64,000 bases of DNA from CAVVAL01 sp963740215 (GCA_963740215.1 CAVUDJ010000012.1:1-64000); one strand, 5' to 3'; positions 53,327 to 62,175 are shown, counted from the stretch's first letter. Notes: generated by a model not told the origin, from the sequence alone. Translations and numbers: made by a program.

Positions 53327-54217
53327 TCACCGGTCGCAGAAGGCTGAGATCTCCGCGCGCGACGGCATCGACGAGCTCGCCCCTGGACGCTGCACCGACA
53401 GCGCGGCGGCGGCGCACGACCACCGCAACGCCGCGCCCACCGGACGTCCCTCCGCCAGCGCGACCGCCAGTGCCCCGACGAACGTGTCACCGGCCGCCGT
53501 GGTGTCCACCGCCTCCACCGCGACGGCCGGCACCCGCAGGACATCTCCGTCCCGCGACCCGTACAGGCAGCCCGCCGGACCGAGCGTGACCACCACCTCG
53601 GGCACCCGATCCAGCAGCGCCGCCAGCGCGGCCGACGGATCGTCGAGCCCGGTCAGGGCAGCCGCCTCGTGCTCGTTCGGGACGAGCAGGTCCACAGTGG
53701 CCAGTAGCTCGTCCGGCAGCGGCTGCGCGGGCGCCGGTGTCAGCACCACCCGTGCACCGGCCGCCCGGCCGGCGGCAGCCCCGGCCAGCACCGCAGGCAT
53801 GGGCAGCTCCAGTTGCAGCAGGAGCGCGTCACAACCTTCCAGGGCCGCGCGGTCGCCCTCCAGAAAGTTGACGGTCGCGTTCGCAGACGGCACCACGACG
53901 ATCGCGTTGCCACCCGCGTCGTCCACGACGATGTGCGCCGTACCTGTCGGCCCCGGCACGGTCCGCAGCCGCTCGACGGACACCCCGGCGGCCGAGAGCG
54001 CAGTCCGGATGTCGAGCCCGAACGCGTCGGAGCCCACCGCACCGATCATCACCACATCGGCGCCGGCACGAGCGGCGGCGATCGCCTGGTTGGCGCCCTT
54101 GCCGCCGGGCGACGTGCGGAACTCCCGCCCGAACACCGTCTCGCCCAGGCCTGGCGCCCTGCTCACGTAGGCGACCAGGTCCATATTGGCGCTGCCGAGG
54201 ACCGCGATCCGCGTCAC
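53327..54217 (-). CDS. ribokinase-like PfkB sugar kinase
   Basis: 296 residues from GTG at 54217. PfkB signature 1: GREFRTSPGGKGANQAIAAA (about 30-49). Signature 2 with catalytic Asp: VEAVDTTAAGDTFVGALAVA (about 240-259), anion hole TTAAGD. NMDLV at the N-terminus and PNEHEAAALTG fit ribokinase (D-ribose to ribose-5-phosphate), although deoxyribose or adenosine are alternatives. No transport genes adjoin. Convergent with the DUF2867 gene, 17 bp apart. Confidence 0.88.
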   Translation of the reverse strand: MTRIAVLGSANMDLVAYVSRAPGLGETVFGREFRTSPGGKGANQAIAAARAGADVVMIGAVGSDAFGLDIRTALSAAGVSVERLRTVPGPTGTAHIVVDDAGGNAIVVVPSANATVNFLEGDRAALEGCDALLLQLELPMPAVLAGAAAGRAAGARVVLTPAPAQPLPDELLATVDLLVPNEHEAAALTGLDDPSAALAALLDRVPEVVVTLGPAGCLYGSRDGDVLRVPAVAVEAVDTTAAGDTFVGALAVALAEGRPVGAALRWSCAAAALSVQRPGASSSMPSRAEISAFCDR

Positions 54218-54249
54218 CGGCCCACGATCGCACGGAAGAATGGGACAGC

Positions 54250-54594
54250 GTGGTGGAGATGACACGCGAGCGGTTCGAGGAACTGGTCGCCGACGCGCTG
54301 GACAGCGTCCCCGGAGAGCTGCTCGCGCACATGGACAACGTCGTGGTGCTCGTCGAGGACGAGCCACCGGAACCTGGGCTGCTCGGCCTGTACGAAGGCT
54401 TCGCGCTCACCGACAGAGGGTGGGACTACGGCGGGGCCCTGCCGGACCGCATCTTCATCTACCGCAATCCCACCCTCGCCATCTGCGACGACGAGGACGA
54501 CGTGGTCGAAGAGGTGGCGATCACCGTCGTCCACGAGATCGCGCACCATTTCGGCATCGACGACGACCGTCTTCACCAACTCGGCTGGGCATGA
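54250..54594 (+). CDS. minimal zincin metallopeptidase-like protein
   Basis: 114 residues from GTG at 54250, with ATG at 54259 as an alternative. HEIAHHFGIDDDRLHQLGW holds the HExxHxxGxxD zinc-binding motif of minimal gluzincin-type proteins of the DUF1025 (metallopeptidase family) class. PDRIFIYRNPTLAICDDEDD lies before it. Cytoplasmic. Proteolysis by this family is not well proven. Divergent from the sugar kinase, 32 bp apart. Confidence 0.87.
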   Translation: MVEMTRERFEELVADALDSVPGELLAHMDNVVVLVEDEPPEPGLLGLYEGFALTDRGWDYGGALPDRIFIYRNPTLAICDDEDDVVEEVAITVVHEIAHHFGIDDDRLHQLGWA

Positions 54595-54596
54595 TT

Positions 54597-54757
54597 GTCA
54601 ATACGCATTCTTGACACTGTCTGCCGATGAGCGTTTCGCCGAAGGTTGGTTCGCCGCTGGTTCGCACCGGCGGCTCGACGGGCTCCTTCCAGGACGTGGA
54701 CGCGTGCTGGAAGGAGCCCCTTCTGTGGTGTCAATACGCATCTTCTCCACTGTCTGG
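54597..54757. repeat. near-identical direct repeats flanking a hairpin
   Basis: GTCAATACGCATTCTTGACA-CTGTCTG (54597-54623) and GTCAATACGCATCTTCTCCA-CTGTCTGG (54730-54757) frame a hairpin with 12-bp arms (GGGCTCCTTCCA at 54680-54691 and complement at 54708-54719). The unit of about 160 bp could be a miniature insertion element or duplicated regulatory DNA. Confidence 0.6.
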
Positions 54758-54861
54758 CCTCGGTGCTGGTCGCCGACGCTGGTCCTCGCCGCCCGGGGTC
54801 CAGCTGATCGCGGACCCCGGGCGTGCACGACAGGGCAGTCACCGAGCAAGGGAGAGCGAGC

Positions 54862-55660
54862 ATGCGCATCACCAAGCAGGTGCTCAGCGCGGGAGCCCTG
54901 GCCGCCACGGTGGCCACACTGGCGCTGACCGGCGGCACGCCGGCCCAGGCCGCGGGGACAGCCAGGCGAGGGTCGTCGGCAGACACGATCCAGTACTTCG
55001 CCGGCTCCGAGAACAACCGGATCATGCTCGAGCGCAGATCGACGGCTACTTCGTGATCGACGACGCGGTCAAGATCGTGCCCGGGCCGGGCTGCTACCGG
55101 GCCCCGGGCATCGACGACACGATCGTGCACTGCGACGCCACCCGGATCGACCTGATCCACCTCGACCTCGGCGCCGGGCAGGACTGGGTCGGCAGCGAGC
55201 AGGTCGCGCCGACGCTCAAGGTCCCGCTGTGGGTGGAGGGCGGCCCCGGCCAGGACAGCCTGCTCGGCGAGCTCGGCGACGACCGCATCGACGGCGGCAA
55301 CGGCAACGACTACGTGTTCGGCCGTGGTGGCAACGACCGGCTCACGGCCGGCACCGACGACGGCATGAACCTCATCGTCGGCGGCGACGGTGACGACGCG
55401 CTCTACGGCGGGCCGAACTACGACCACCTGGACGGCGAGGCCGGCAACGACACGCCTGTTCGGCGGCGGCGACGTCGACGTCCTGATGGGCGGTGCCGGC
55501 AGCGACACCCTGCTCGGCGGCGACGGGCGCGACTACCTCCACGGCGAGGAGGGCGACGACAAGCTCGACGGCGGGCGCGGCGACAACGAGCTCGACGGCG
55601 GGCCGGACTTCGACGTCTGCACCAACGGGCCGACCTTCAAGGCCTGCGAGACGGTCCTGA
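54862..55660 (+). CDS. secreted RTX-like calcium-binding repeat protein, two or more frameshifts
   Basis: ATG at 54862. Signal peptide (QVLSAGALAATVATLALTGG) ends near AQA-A. The frame breaks near 55035 and 55455, each restored by one base. Corrected, the mature protein of about 230 residues has DTIVHCDATRIDLIHLDLGA and then seven or more nonapeptide-like blocks: GGPGQDSLLG, GGNGNDYVFG, GGDGDDALYG, GGAGSDTLLG, GGDGRDYLHG, GGRGDNELDG. These are hemolysin-type calcium-binding repeats. The stop may be TGA at 55658-55660 if a third shift is allowed. A structural or adhesive exoprotein is likely. Confidence 0.75.
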
Positions 55661-55669
55661 CGAACACGG

Positions 55670-55696
55670 CGTGCCCCTCGCGCGGCGAGGGGCACG
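55670..55696. terminator. terminator after the RTX-like gene
   Basis: Perfect 11-bp arms CGTGCCCCTCG/CGAGGGGCACG with a 5-base loop between the convergent RTX-like and secreted-type genes. Confidence 0.8.
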
Positions 55697-55704
55697 ACCA
55701 GCGC

Positions 55705-56163
55705 TCAGAAGCAGCTTCCGCACTTGTCGCGGGTGCCCGGGTTGCCCGGGTCGCGCCATCCGAACTCAACATTCCTGGCCACGACCGGATCCGCCGTGTC
55801 CAGTGGCGTGATCGTCACCGGACCGCTTTCGGGTGCGGTCACCCACGCGCACGCCATCCGCTTGCTGGCCGAGAGCATCAGGCACACAGCCTCGGTACCG
55901 GGGTTCTCGAACATGAGAACACCGAACCGTCGCGACACGCCCTTACGGTAGTACCGCGCGTCGTCCACCTCTGCGTACGGACGACGGGCAGGCTCACGAA
56001 CGTGGTAGTTCGCCACGGCGAAGAACGATCCCGGTATGAAGCTGCCGCAATCCTTCGGCCTCGCCGATGACCACGACGCCTGCTGGTTCCCTGCGCGCCG
56101 CGATGATCGAGCCGGTCGCGCACTCCGCGGAGACCACTGTGTACTGACGCACCGGGTCGGAGA
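55705..56163 (-). pseudogene. truncated copy of a secreted protein (paralogue of 56280-56813)
   Basis: The C-terminal 100 residues read VTAPESGPVTITPLDTADPV then VARNVEFGWRDPGNP...KCGSCF. After one frameshift near 56030 the upstream part gives DPVRQYTVVSAECATGSIIA. Both halves match the neighbour at 56280-56813, but the signal peptide is missing. Directly upstream (56165-56240) is the tail of another RTX-like gene on the other strand. A tandem duplication of the gene-end junction explains this. Confidence 0.65.
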
Positions 56164-56164
56164 T

Positions 56165-56240
56165 CGTCGACGGCGGCGCGAACCGGGACGCCTGCACCAA
56201 CGGCCCCGTCTTCAGGGCCTGCGAGATCATCAGCTAGGTG
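56165..56240 (+). pseudogene. 3' remnant of an RTX-like gene
   Basis: Reads VDGGANRDACTNGPVFRACE then IIS and a stop. It corresponds to the end of the RTX-like gene (CTNGPTFKACETV). No start or repeats precede it, so it is a duplication remnant. Confidence 0.65.
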
Positions 56241-56247
56241 GGCGGTG

Positions 56248-56273
56248 GTGCCCCCCGCCACGGCGGGGGGCAC
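56248..56273. terminator. duplicated terminator
   Basis: 12-bp arms GTGCCCCCCGCC and complement, in the same relative place as 55670-55696. Confidence 0.8.
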
Positions 56274-56279
56274 GGCTCG

Positions 56280-56813
56280 CTACCAGCAGTTTCCGCACTT
56301 GTCGGTGCCGCCGCCCGGGTTCCCCGGATCGCGCCACCCGAGTTCGACGGGCCTGGCCACGACCGGATCGTCGGTGTCGAGCGGCGCGATCGTCACGGGG
56401 CCGGTCTGCGGCACCGTGACCCGACGCACGCGATCCGCTTGGTGGCGGAGCCCATCAGGCACACCGCCTCGGTGCCGGTGCCGTAGAAGGTGCGGACGCC
56501 GAACGGCCGCGACTCGCCCTTGCGAAAGAACCGGGCGTCCGCCAGCTCGGCGAACGGCTTGTTGTCGGGGTTGCGGACGTGGAACGTCGCGACGGCGAAG
56601 ATCGATCCGGGGACGTGGTTGCCGCACTCCTCGGCCGCGCCGATGACGATGACACCGCTCGTCCCGTCCCGTTTCGCGCCGGTGAGCGATCCCGTCGCGC
56701 ACTCCGTCGAGGTCCACTGCGGTGCTGCGCACCGGATCCGTGACGGTCGCCGCCGCTGGCTCCGCGACCATCAGCACGGCCACCGCCAGGCCGGCGATCA
56801 CTCCTCGGAACAT
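56280..56813 (-). CDS. secreted protein of about 175 residues, two frameshifts
   Basis: ATG at 56813. Signal peptide FRGVIAGLAVAVLMVAEPAA. Corrected reading: TDPVRSTAV, then (other frame) TECATGSLTGAKRDGTSGVI, EECGNHVPGSIFAVATFHVR, FFRKGESRPFGVRTFYGTGT and EAVCLMGSATKRIACV, then back to VPQTGPVTIAPLDTDDPVVA and RDPGNPGGGTDKCGNCW. Four or more Cys suggest disulphides. It looks like a small extracellular beta domain. Shifts near 56420 and 56690 are probably base errors. Confidence 0.65.
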   Translation of the reverse strand: MFRGVIAGLAVAVLMVAEPAAATVTDPVRSTAVDLDGVRDGIAHRRETGRDERCHRHRRGRGVRQPRPRIDLRRRDVPRPQPRQQAVRRAGGRPVLSQGRVAAVRRPHLLRHRHRGGVPDGLRHQADRVRRVTVPQTGPVTIAPLDTDDPVVARPVELGWRDPGNPGGGTDKCGNCW

Positions 56814-56822
56814 TCCTCATCC

Positions 56823-57854
56823 TCATCTCGATAGGCGACAGGTAAGCGGCGCGGCCCGGGTGGCCCCGAGCACCATGGCGAGTTGGAAGCGGTTCTCCAC
56901 GTTCAGGCGGTCCATCAACCCGCGAAGGGTGTAGACGACCGTCCGCCGGCTCAGCCGCAACTCGGCGGCCACGGACTCCTCGGAGTGGCCGGCGGAGAGC
57001 AGGCGACGATGGCCTTCTCGCGGGCGGTGAGCACGATCGGCGGCACGCCGCCGCGGCGGGGATCGCGCGCCTCGCGTCCACAGCCGGTGGAACAGCGCGC
57101 AGAGCCGCTCGACGACGGTCAGGTCGCGGATCTCGACCGCGCCCGCATCCAGGTCGGTCCGGATCGGCAGGGATCATCGCCGCCCGCCGGTCGTACAGCA
57201 GCAGTTTCAGCGGTAGGTCGTTCGCCTCGCGGTGCTCGCCGCCGAGGCTGCCGAGATGCCCGTGGCGTACCCGCAGGAGCGGTCGCCGTCCCCAGCCGGC
57301 CGCCCGAGGATGCGGACGCGCAGCCCGCGGGCGAGCATGTCGCGGTCGAGCGGCGCGCCGCGGCAGCCGCGTCCGCGCTGAACCGTTCCTCGGTGTTGAT
57401 CGCCAGGTGCTCGTGGCGTTCGAGGCGCACCAGCTCCGCGATCCGGGTGCGGGCCAGCTCGCGGGACGGCCATGTCCGGACCCCGTCGTCGTCGATCGTG
57501 ACCGCCGGGACGTCGGTGACCAGCGCGAGCGGTGCGCCAGCGTGCCCGGCCGCGCCACCGGTCCTGGGTGCCGCCCAGCGGCCGGCGACGCACGGTGGCC
57601 AGCACCCGCCCGAGCGGTGCAGCGCGCCACCAGCGGCTGCCCGTTCGCGCACCCGGCACCGGAGTCACGGCGCCGATCGCCGCGAGCTCGTCCAGCGCGC
57701 GCGTGACACGCACGGTGGGCAGGCCGAGTTCCCGGGCGGCGCGGGCGGTGGGCTGCGGGCCGTAGAGCGTCAGCGTCCGGTACACCAGATCCGCGTCGGG
57801 CGAGATGCCCCAGCGCACCAGCGAGGGCACCGGCGGCGTCTCAGGGAAGGTCAT
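56823..57854 (-). pseudogene. TrmB-like/LuxR-type regulator with several frameshifts
   Basis: ATG at 57854. The N-terminus (LVYRTLTLYGPQPTARAARE, LPTVRVTRALDELAAIGAVT) is a TrmB-like winged helix. Pieces in other frames continue with LALVTDVPAVTIDDDGVRTW, RTRIAELVRLERHEHLAINT, and NDLPLKLLLYDRRAAMIP. The C-terminal LuxR HTH reads VLTAREKAIVA, then SEESVAAELRLSRRTVVYTL and LRGLMDRLNVENRFQLAMVL. At least four shifts lie between. Full-length relatives bear the same domain order. The density exceeds that elsewhere, so true decay is possible. Confidence 0.7.
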
Positions 57855-57935
57855 TCGAAACTCCGTTGCTCACCTGCGCAGCCGGTGGACGACAGGCCCT
57901 GCCGCGCCGGAGACGTCTCCTGTGAACTCGCCCGC

Positions 57936-58160
57936 ATGACCTCGCTGACCCCACGTGAAGTTGCCGTCCTCGACCACCTCAGCGCCGGGCTCACGGCCAG
58001 GGCAATCGCTCGCCGGCTGGGCATCTCGCCACGAACGGTGAACAAACACCTGGAGAGCGCATACCGAAAACTTGGCGCGCGAGATCGGCTGACCGCCACG
58101 CTGACGGCGCAACGTCTAGGGCTGATTTCGCGGGTACTTCCGGCCCAAAAAGCGGGCTGA
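57936..58160 (+). CDS. stand-alone LuxR-type HTH protein
   Basis: 74 residues, ATG at 57936. The whole protein is a GerE/LuxR DNA-binding domain: LTPREVAVLDHLSAGLTARA then IARRLGISPRTVNKHLESAY and RKLGARDRLTATLTAQRLGL. No receiver, GAF or AAA domain is encoded upstream, where the divergent regulator begins. It resembles GerE-like solo regulators of sporulation-type size, or could be the tail of a truncated gene. No ribosome site is obvious. Confidence 0.7.
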   Translation: MTSLTPREVAVLDHLSAGLTARAIARRLGISPRTVNKHLESAYRKLGARDRLTATLTAQRLGLISRVLPAQKAG

Positions 58161-58268
58161 TCGGGCAAATGCCGAGGTCAAAGGTGCAGAACGTCGGCGG
58201 CACGACAGCGCCTGCTGGCGCGTTGTCACTACGCTTGACGTGTCCACGTCCTCGGAAGGGAAACCTCA

Positions 58269-58997
58269 ATGCGCAGTGAGCTGTTTTCGGCGTCGAACAT
58301 GGAGCAGGAGTCGGAGCAGCCAGGCCTGCGGCTGCAGAACTCGAAGCTGCTCAAGGTAGAACTGCGCGGCGAGGCGTTCGCCCGCACCGGCGCGATGGTC
58401 GCCTACCAGGGGAACGTGCAGTTCCAGGCGCAGGGCTCCGGCGGCATCGGCAAGTTCCTCAAGAGCAAGCTGACCGGCGAGGGCGTCCCGCTGATGAAGA
58501 TGACGGGCCAGGGCGACGTCTTCCTCGCCGACCGCGCGTCCGACATCTACCTCATCGACCTCGAGGGCCCGCACGACGGCCTCAGCATCAACGGCGCCAA
58601 CGTGCTGGCGTTCGAACCCACGCTGAGCTGGGACATCAAGATGGTCCAGGGCATGGGCATGATGTCCAACGCGGGCCTGTTCAACTGTGTCTTCAGCGGC
58701 CAGGGCCGGCTCGCGATCACGTGCAAGGGCACGCCGGTCGTGCTCCGGGTTGACCAGCCCACGTACGCCGACCCGCAGGCAGCGGTGTGCTGGTCGACCA
58801 GCCTGCAGACCGGGTACCACCGCGCCGACCAGATGGGCCTCGGCACGCTCCTCGGCCGCAGCACCGGCGAGGCGTTCACGATGAGCTTCGCCGGTCAGGG
58901 CTTCGTCGTGGTGCAGCCGTCGGAGGAGGTCGCAGGTTCGGCCGTGTCCGGCCAGCAGCAGAGCGGCGGCGTGCTCGGCGGTCTGCTCGGCCAGTAA
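58269..58997 (+). CDS. AIM24-family protein
   Basis: 242 residues, ATG at 58269 (GGAAGGG upstream). Beta-rich AIM24/DUF124 fold: LLKVELRGEAFARTGAMVAY, QGNVQFQAQGSGGIGKFLKS, KMTGQGDVFLADRASDIYLI and STGEAFTMSFAGQGFVVVQP. A Gly/Gln-rich tail (SGQQQSGGVLGGLLGQ) follows. Related to yeast AIM24 and to phage-shock-like TRAP proteins. In actinomycetes several paralogues occur and may bind membranes; the function is unproven. A strong terminator follows. Confidence 0.9.
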   Translation: MRSELFSASNMEQESEQPGLRLQNSKLLKVELRGEAFARTGAMVAYQGNVQFQAQGSGGIGKFLKSKLTGEGVPLMKMTGQGDVFLADRASDIYLIDLEGPHDGLSINGANVLAFEPTLSWDIKMVQGMGMMSNAGLFNCVFSGQGRLAITCKGTPVVLRVDQPTYADPQAAVCWSTSLQTGYHRADQMGLGTLLGRSTGEAFTMSFAGQGFVVVQPSEEVAGSAVSGQQQSGGVLGGLLGQ

Positions 58998-59009
58998 CAC
59001 GCTTTACAC

Positions 59010-59040
59010 GGCCGCCGGACTCCTCGCGAGTCCGGCGGCC
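59010..59040. terminator. bidirectional terminator
   Basis: Perfect 13-bp arms GGCCGCCGGACTC and complement with a 5-base loop, between the convergent AIM24 and FhuF-like genes. Confidence 0.9.
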
Positions 59041-59043
59041 GCT

Positions 59044-59817
59044 CTACGAGCGGCGCCACTCCACGCCGGCCTGGGCGGCGCGGCGGTCGCGGTCAGCGTC
59101 GGTGAGCAGGCAGCATGTGCCGCACAGCTCGCCGGACGGCACCGTGTAGTAGTAGCAGCACGTGCGGCGGATCAGCGCCGGTCGCCACCCGGCGCCCTCG
59201 TTCATCTCCGTGACCTCGACCAGGTCGGCAACGTCCGGGGCGAGCACCGAGAGCAGCTGGTCGACGGCGGCACGCGGATCGAGCGTCTCCGCGACGGACG
59301 CCGGATAGCAGAGCGACTGGGCTACCGACCCCCAGAGTGGGCGGGCGCCGCCCCCACGGATGCGCCGGAACGCCTCGACCGCGGGCGCCAGGTGCCCCTC
59401 GATCAGCGTGCGCCGCAACGCGTCGAGGAGCGCCCGCTCGCTGGGAACGACGATCATGCCGGGTGCACCTGCGAGCGGATCGTCGGCGAGCACGGAGGCA
59501 CGTTCGGCCGTCATCGCCACCTCGTACCCGCCCTCGCCGAGGTGGACGGCCGTGAGCGCGGCACTGAAGTCGGGCACGCGGCGGCGGGTGAGCCACGCGG
59601 TGACGACCGGCTCGATCACGGACCAGGAGTACGCCTTGAACGCGAGCGCAGAGGCGACCTGCCGGCTCGGCGCATGCATCGTGTCGCCGTAGGCCGTGAT
59701 GACGTCGCGGAGCAGCGCATCGTTGCCGAGCAGGTGGTCGACGCGGTACCAGCCGAGCGGCAGCGGCTCCGTGACGACACGGCCCGTGAGCTGACGGGCA
59801 ATGACGACCGCGCTCAC
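59044..59817 (-). CDS. FhuF-like ferric siderophore reductase
   Basis: 257 residues from GTG at 59817. The C-terminal cysteine set RRTCCYYYTVPSGELCGTCC (CCX10CX2C) is the [2Fe-2S] signature of FhuF-family reductases. The rest is helical, with SALAFKAYSWSVIEPVVTAW. It reduces Fe(III) in imported siderophores. An IdeR/DtxR-type iron box (59945-59963) lies upstream, so repression by iron is likely. No siderophore uptake genes adjoin. Confidence 0.88.
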   Translation of the reverse strand: MSAVVIARQLTGRVVTEPLPLGWYRVDHLLGNDALLRDVITAYGDTMHAPSRQVASALAFKAYSWSVIEPVVTAWLTRRRVPDFSAALTAVHLGEGGYEVAMTAERASVLADDPLAGAPGMIVVPSERALLDALRRTLIEGHLAPAVEAFRRIRGGGARPLWGSVAQSLCYPASVAETLDPRAAVDQLLSVLAPDVADLVEVTEMNEGAGWRPALIRRTCCYYYTVPSGELCGTCCLLTDADRDRRAAQAGVEWRRS

Positions 59818-59944
59818 GGCAGCACCCTGTCGCGTCGTGCCAGGCCAGCAGACATGCGGAACACGTGTAGCATCGCCCTGGCGGCTCCGGAGCGCACCAT
59901 GGGCCTCGACGCATCGCTTCCGGCCATCTCACCTCTCACGTGGG

Positions 59945-59963
59945 TGAGGTTAGCCTACCCTTA
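59945..59963. promoter_or_regulatory. IdeR/DtxR-type iron box
   Basis: TGAGGTTAGCCTACCCTTA matches TTAGGTTAGSCTAACCTAA at 16 of 19 positions by eye. It is 127 bp upstream of the FhuF-like start and overlaps the 3' end of the histidine phosphatase gene. Confidence 0.75.
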
Positions 59964-60605
59964 TTCGTCGCCGCAAGTGACGCCTGGCGCGCGAGAATTT
60001 GGGGCCAATCCGGCCCAAGTCCGGCACACGTAGTTATCGCCTTCCAGATCGACGACGACGTACCCCGTGTTCGGCAGGTGATGTGCCAGCACGAACGACG
60101 GCTCAAGGCCGCACAGCCCGAGCAACGTCGTCCGCAACGCGGCGCCGTGCGCCACGACCACCGCCGCGCCGGCGTCGCCGCTGTCCACGATCTCCTTCAG
60201 GACTGCGCCGAACCGCGTGGTCAGGTCGGTGCCGCACTCGCCGCCCGGGCACCGCAGGCTCAGGTCGCCGCGCAACATCCAGCCGGCAAGGACGTCGCTC
60301 AACAAGTCGTGCGCTTCGGCGTCTCGGCGATCGTGCAAGTCGCCGACGTCGACCTCGCGCAGCCCGGCCCGCACCTCGACCGTCAGGCCGAGCGCCGCGG
60401 CCAGGGGTGCCGCGGTCTGCTGTGCACGCGTCATCGTCGACGCCCACACCGAACGCACGTCCTCGCCCGCCAGCGCGGCGACCAGCTGCTCCGCCTGCTC
60501 GTGGCCCAGCGCCGTCAGCGGCGGACCGGGTACGCCGGTGTGCAGGCTGTCGACGACGTTCGCCTCGCTCTCACCGTGTCGTACCAGGATGAGGCGGTCG
60601 ATCAC
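59961..60605 (-). CDS. histidine phosphatase (phosphoglycerate-mutase family)
   Basis: 214 residues, GTG at 60605 overlapping the pheA stop (GTGA). ILVRHGESEANVVDSLHTG has the catalytic RHG. LREVDVGDLHDR holds the Glu and VVAHGAALRTTLLG the second His. A broad acid phosphatase rather than a glycolytic mutase is likely, given the size. It is commonly found behind pheA in actinomycetes. Confidence 0.9.
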   Translation of the reverse strand: MIDRLILVRHGESEANVVDSLHTGVPGPPLTALGHEQAEQLVAALAGEDVRSVWASTMTRAQQTAAPLAAALGLTVEVRAGLREVDVGDLHDRRDAEAHDLLSDVLAGWMLRGDLSLRCPGGECGTDLTTRFGAVLKEIVDSGDAGAAVVVAHGAALRTTLLGLCGLEPSFVLAHHLPNTGYVVVDLEGDNYVCRTWAGLAPNSRAPGVTCGDE

Positions 60606-61543
60606 AGCGAGCCCTCGCGGATCCGCGCCAGCCAGGCCGATGCGTCGGCGAAGTCCTCGTCGGCCGTGCCGGGGCGACGCGGGGCCACCGGCTGGCCGTC
60701 GTCGGTGCGCGGGTACGAGCCGAGGAACCGCACGTCGGCACAGATCCGGCGCAGCCCCATCAGCGCCTCCCCGACGCGCGAATCGGCGATGTGCCCGCTG
60801 CAGTCCAGGAAGAAGCAGTAGCGGCCGAGCCGTTCCTTCGTGGGCCGCGACTCGATACGCGTCAGGTTGATGCCCCGCACGGCGAACTCCGTGAGCACCT
60901 CCAGCAGCGCCCCGGTGCGGTCGTGCGCGATGAACGCCACGAGCGACGTGAGGTCGTCACCGGTCGGTGCCGCCGGCGGCGCCGGGCGGCTGACCAGCAC
61001 GAATCGCGTCACCGCGCCGGGGTTGTCGGCGATGTCCTTGCCCAGCTCCGCGAGCCGGTACTGCTCGGCGGCGACCGGCGCGCAGATCGCCGCGTCGTAC
61101 TCGCCGCGCGCCACCCCGACGGCGGCGTCGGCGGTGGACGCGGTGCGCACGTACGTCGCCTGCGGTGCGTTGGCCCGCAGCCACCCGCGGCACTGCGCCT
61201 CGGCGTGCGGATGCGTAGCCACGGTGGCGAGTTCGGACAGTTCCGCGCCGGGCCGCGCGTACAGCCCGAACGTGACGGCGAGCAACACCTCGCGCGTGAT
61301 CATCAGCGGCTCGCCGAGCGCCAGCTCGTCGAGGGTCGCGCCGACAGCGCCCTCCACCGAGTTCTCCAGCGGCACCAGCGCGGCGTCGGCGTCACCCGCG
61401 CGCACGGCCTGCACCGCGTCGGCGACGTCGACCGCCGGGATCAGCTCGGCCCGCGACGCCGCCGGTACCGTCCGCAGCGCCTGTTCGGCGAACGTTCCAG
61501 CAGGTCCGAGGTAGGTGAAACGGGTAGGCGGCACACCGGGCAT
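60602..61543 (-). CDS. pheA: prephenate dehydratase
   Basis: 313 residues, ATG at 61543. FTYLGPAGTFAEQALRTVPA opens the periplasmic-binding-like catalytic domain; ALVPLENSVEGAVGATLDEL and NPGAVTRFVLVSRP with the Thr of TRF are conserved. The ACT domain (GALLEVLTEFAVRGINLTRI, ESRPTKERLGRYCFFLDCSG) senses phenylalanine. It converts prephenate to phenylpyruvate in Phe synthesis with feedback inhibition. A C-terminal tail of about 40 residues is extra. Confidence 0.95.
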   Translation of the reverse strand: MPGVPPTRFTYLGPAGTFAEQALRTVPAASRAELIPAVDVADAVQAVRAGDADAALVPLENSVEGAVGATLDELALGEPLMITREVLLAVTFGLYARPGAELSELATVATHPHAEAQCRGWLRANAPQATYVRTASTADAAVGVARGEYDAAICAPVAAEQYRLAELGKDIADNPGAVTRFVLVSRPAPPAAPTGDDLTSLVAFIAHDRTGALLEVLTEFAVRGINLTRIESRPTKERLGRYCFFLDCSGHIADSRVGEALMGLRRICADVRFLGSYPRTDDGQPVAPRRPGTADEDFADASAWLARIREGSL

Positions 61544-61572
61544 GGGGCCAGCCTAGGGCCTGTCCTGCGGCG

Positions 61573-62031
61573 TCAGCAGCCGGCGGCGGCTCGAACCTTG
61601 GCCGGGGCGTCGGCAACGCGCGGCTCGGAGCAGGGCGCAGACCCGAACGTCAGCACCGTCCACTTGCCGGCCGTGTGCCGCAGCACCACGCGGTTCTCGT
61701 CGGCGCCCGGTGCCGCGATGGCCGCGTACGCCCAGCCGGCCTCGCACACGGGCGACCCGCTCAGCTTGGCCTCGGCAGGCGGCGGGACGTCCGGGTCGGC
61801 GAAGATCAGCGCCTCGACGACCTGCGCCTGGTTCACACAGCCGACCGCCGCGTTGACCGATGCGGTGGGAGCCGGCGTCCCGCTCCCCGGGATCTCGTGC
61901 GACGGGGAGATCTCCGGTCCCGCCGGGATCGTCTCGACCGGCGGCTTGTCCTCGTTGACGAAGCATCCGCCGACAGCGAGCAGCATCGCCGCGCCGCCGA
62001 TAGCCGCTGCCGCCGTCCTCTCTAACCGCAT
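61573..62031 (-). CDS. lipoprotein of unknown function
   Basis: 152 residues, ATG at 62031. Leader AAAAIGGAAMLLAVGGC has the lipobox with lipidated Cys at about residue 23. A Pro/Thr-rich linker precedes a domain of about 90 residues with four cysteines (NAAVGCVNQAQVVEALIFAD, SPVCEAGWAYAAIAAPGADE, SAPCSEPRVADAP). Surface exposed. It ends 30 bp before pheA on the same strand and could be co-transcribed. Confidence 0.82.
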   Translation of the reverse strand: MRLERTAAAAIGGAAMLLAVGGCFVNEDKPPVETIPAGPEISPSHEIPGSGTPAPTASVNAAVGCVNQAQVVEALIFADPDVPPPAEAKLSGSPVCEAGWAYAAIAAPGADENRVVLRHTAGKWTVLTFGSAPCSEPRVADAPAKVRAAAGC

Positions 62032-62175
62032 CAGTTCAGAGCCTTCCCCACGCCGTCGGTTTCCGGCGATGGTACGGAGTCTTGTCACGCGGGACGCAAC
62101 ATAGGGTGCAGACGTGGATCGTGACGCCGCCCGTGCCCTGCTCACCGCTACCGCACGGGAAGCGCGCCTGCTGCC

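Noticed and set aside
54597..54757. Direct repeats taken as attachment sites of a small integrated element
   Set aside because: No integrase, tRNA or coding capacity lies between them.
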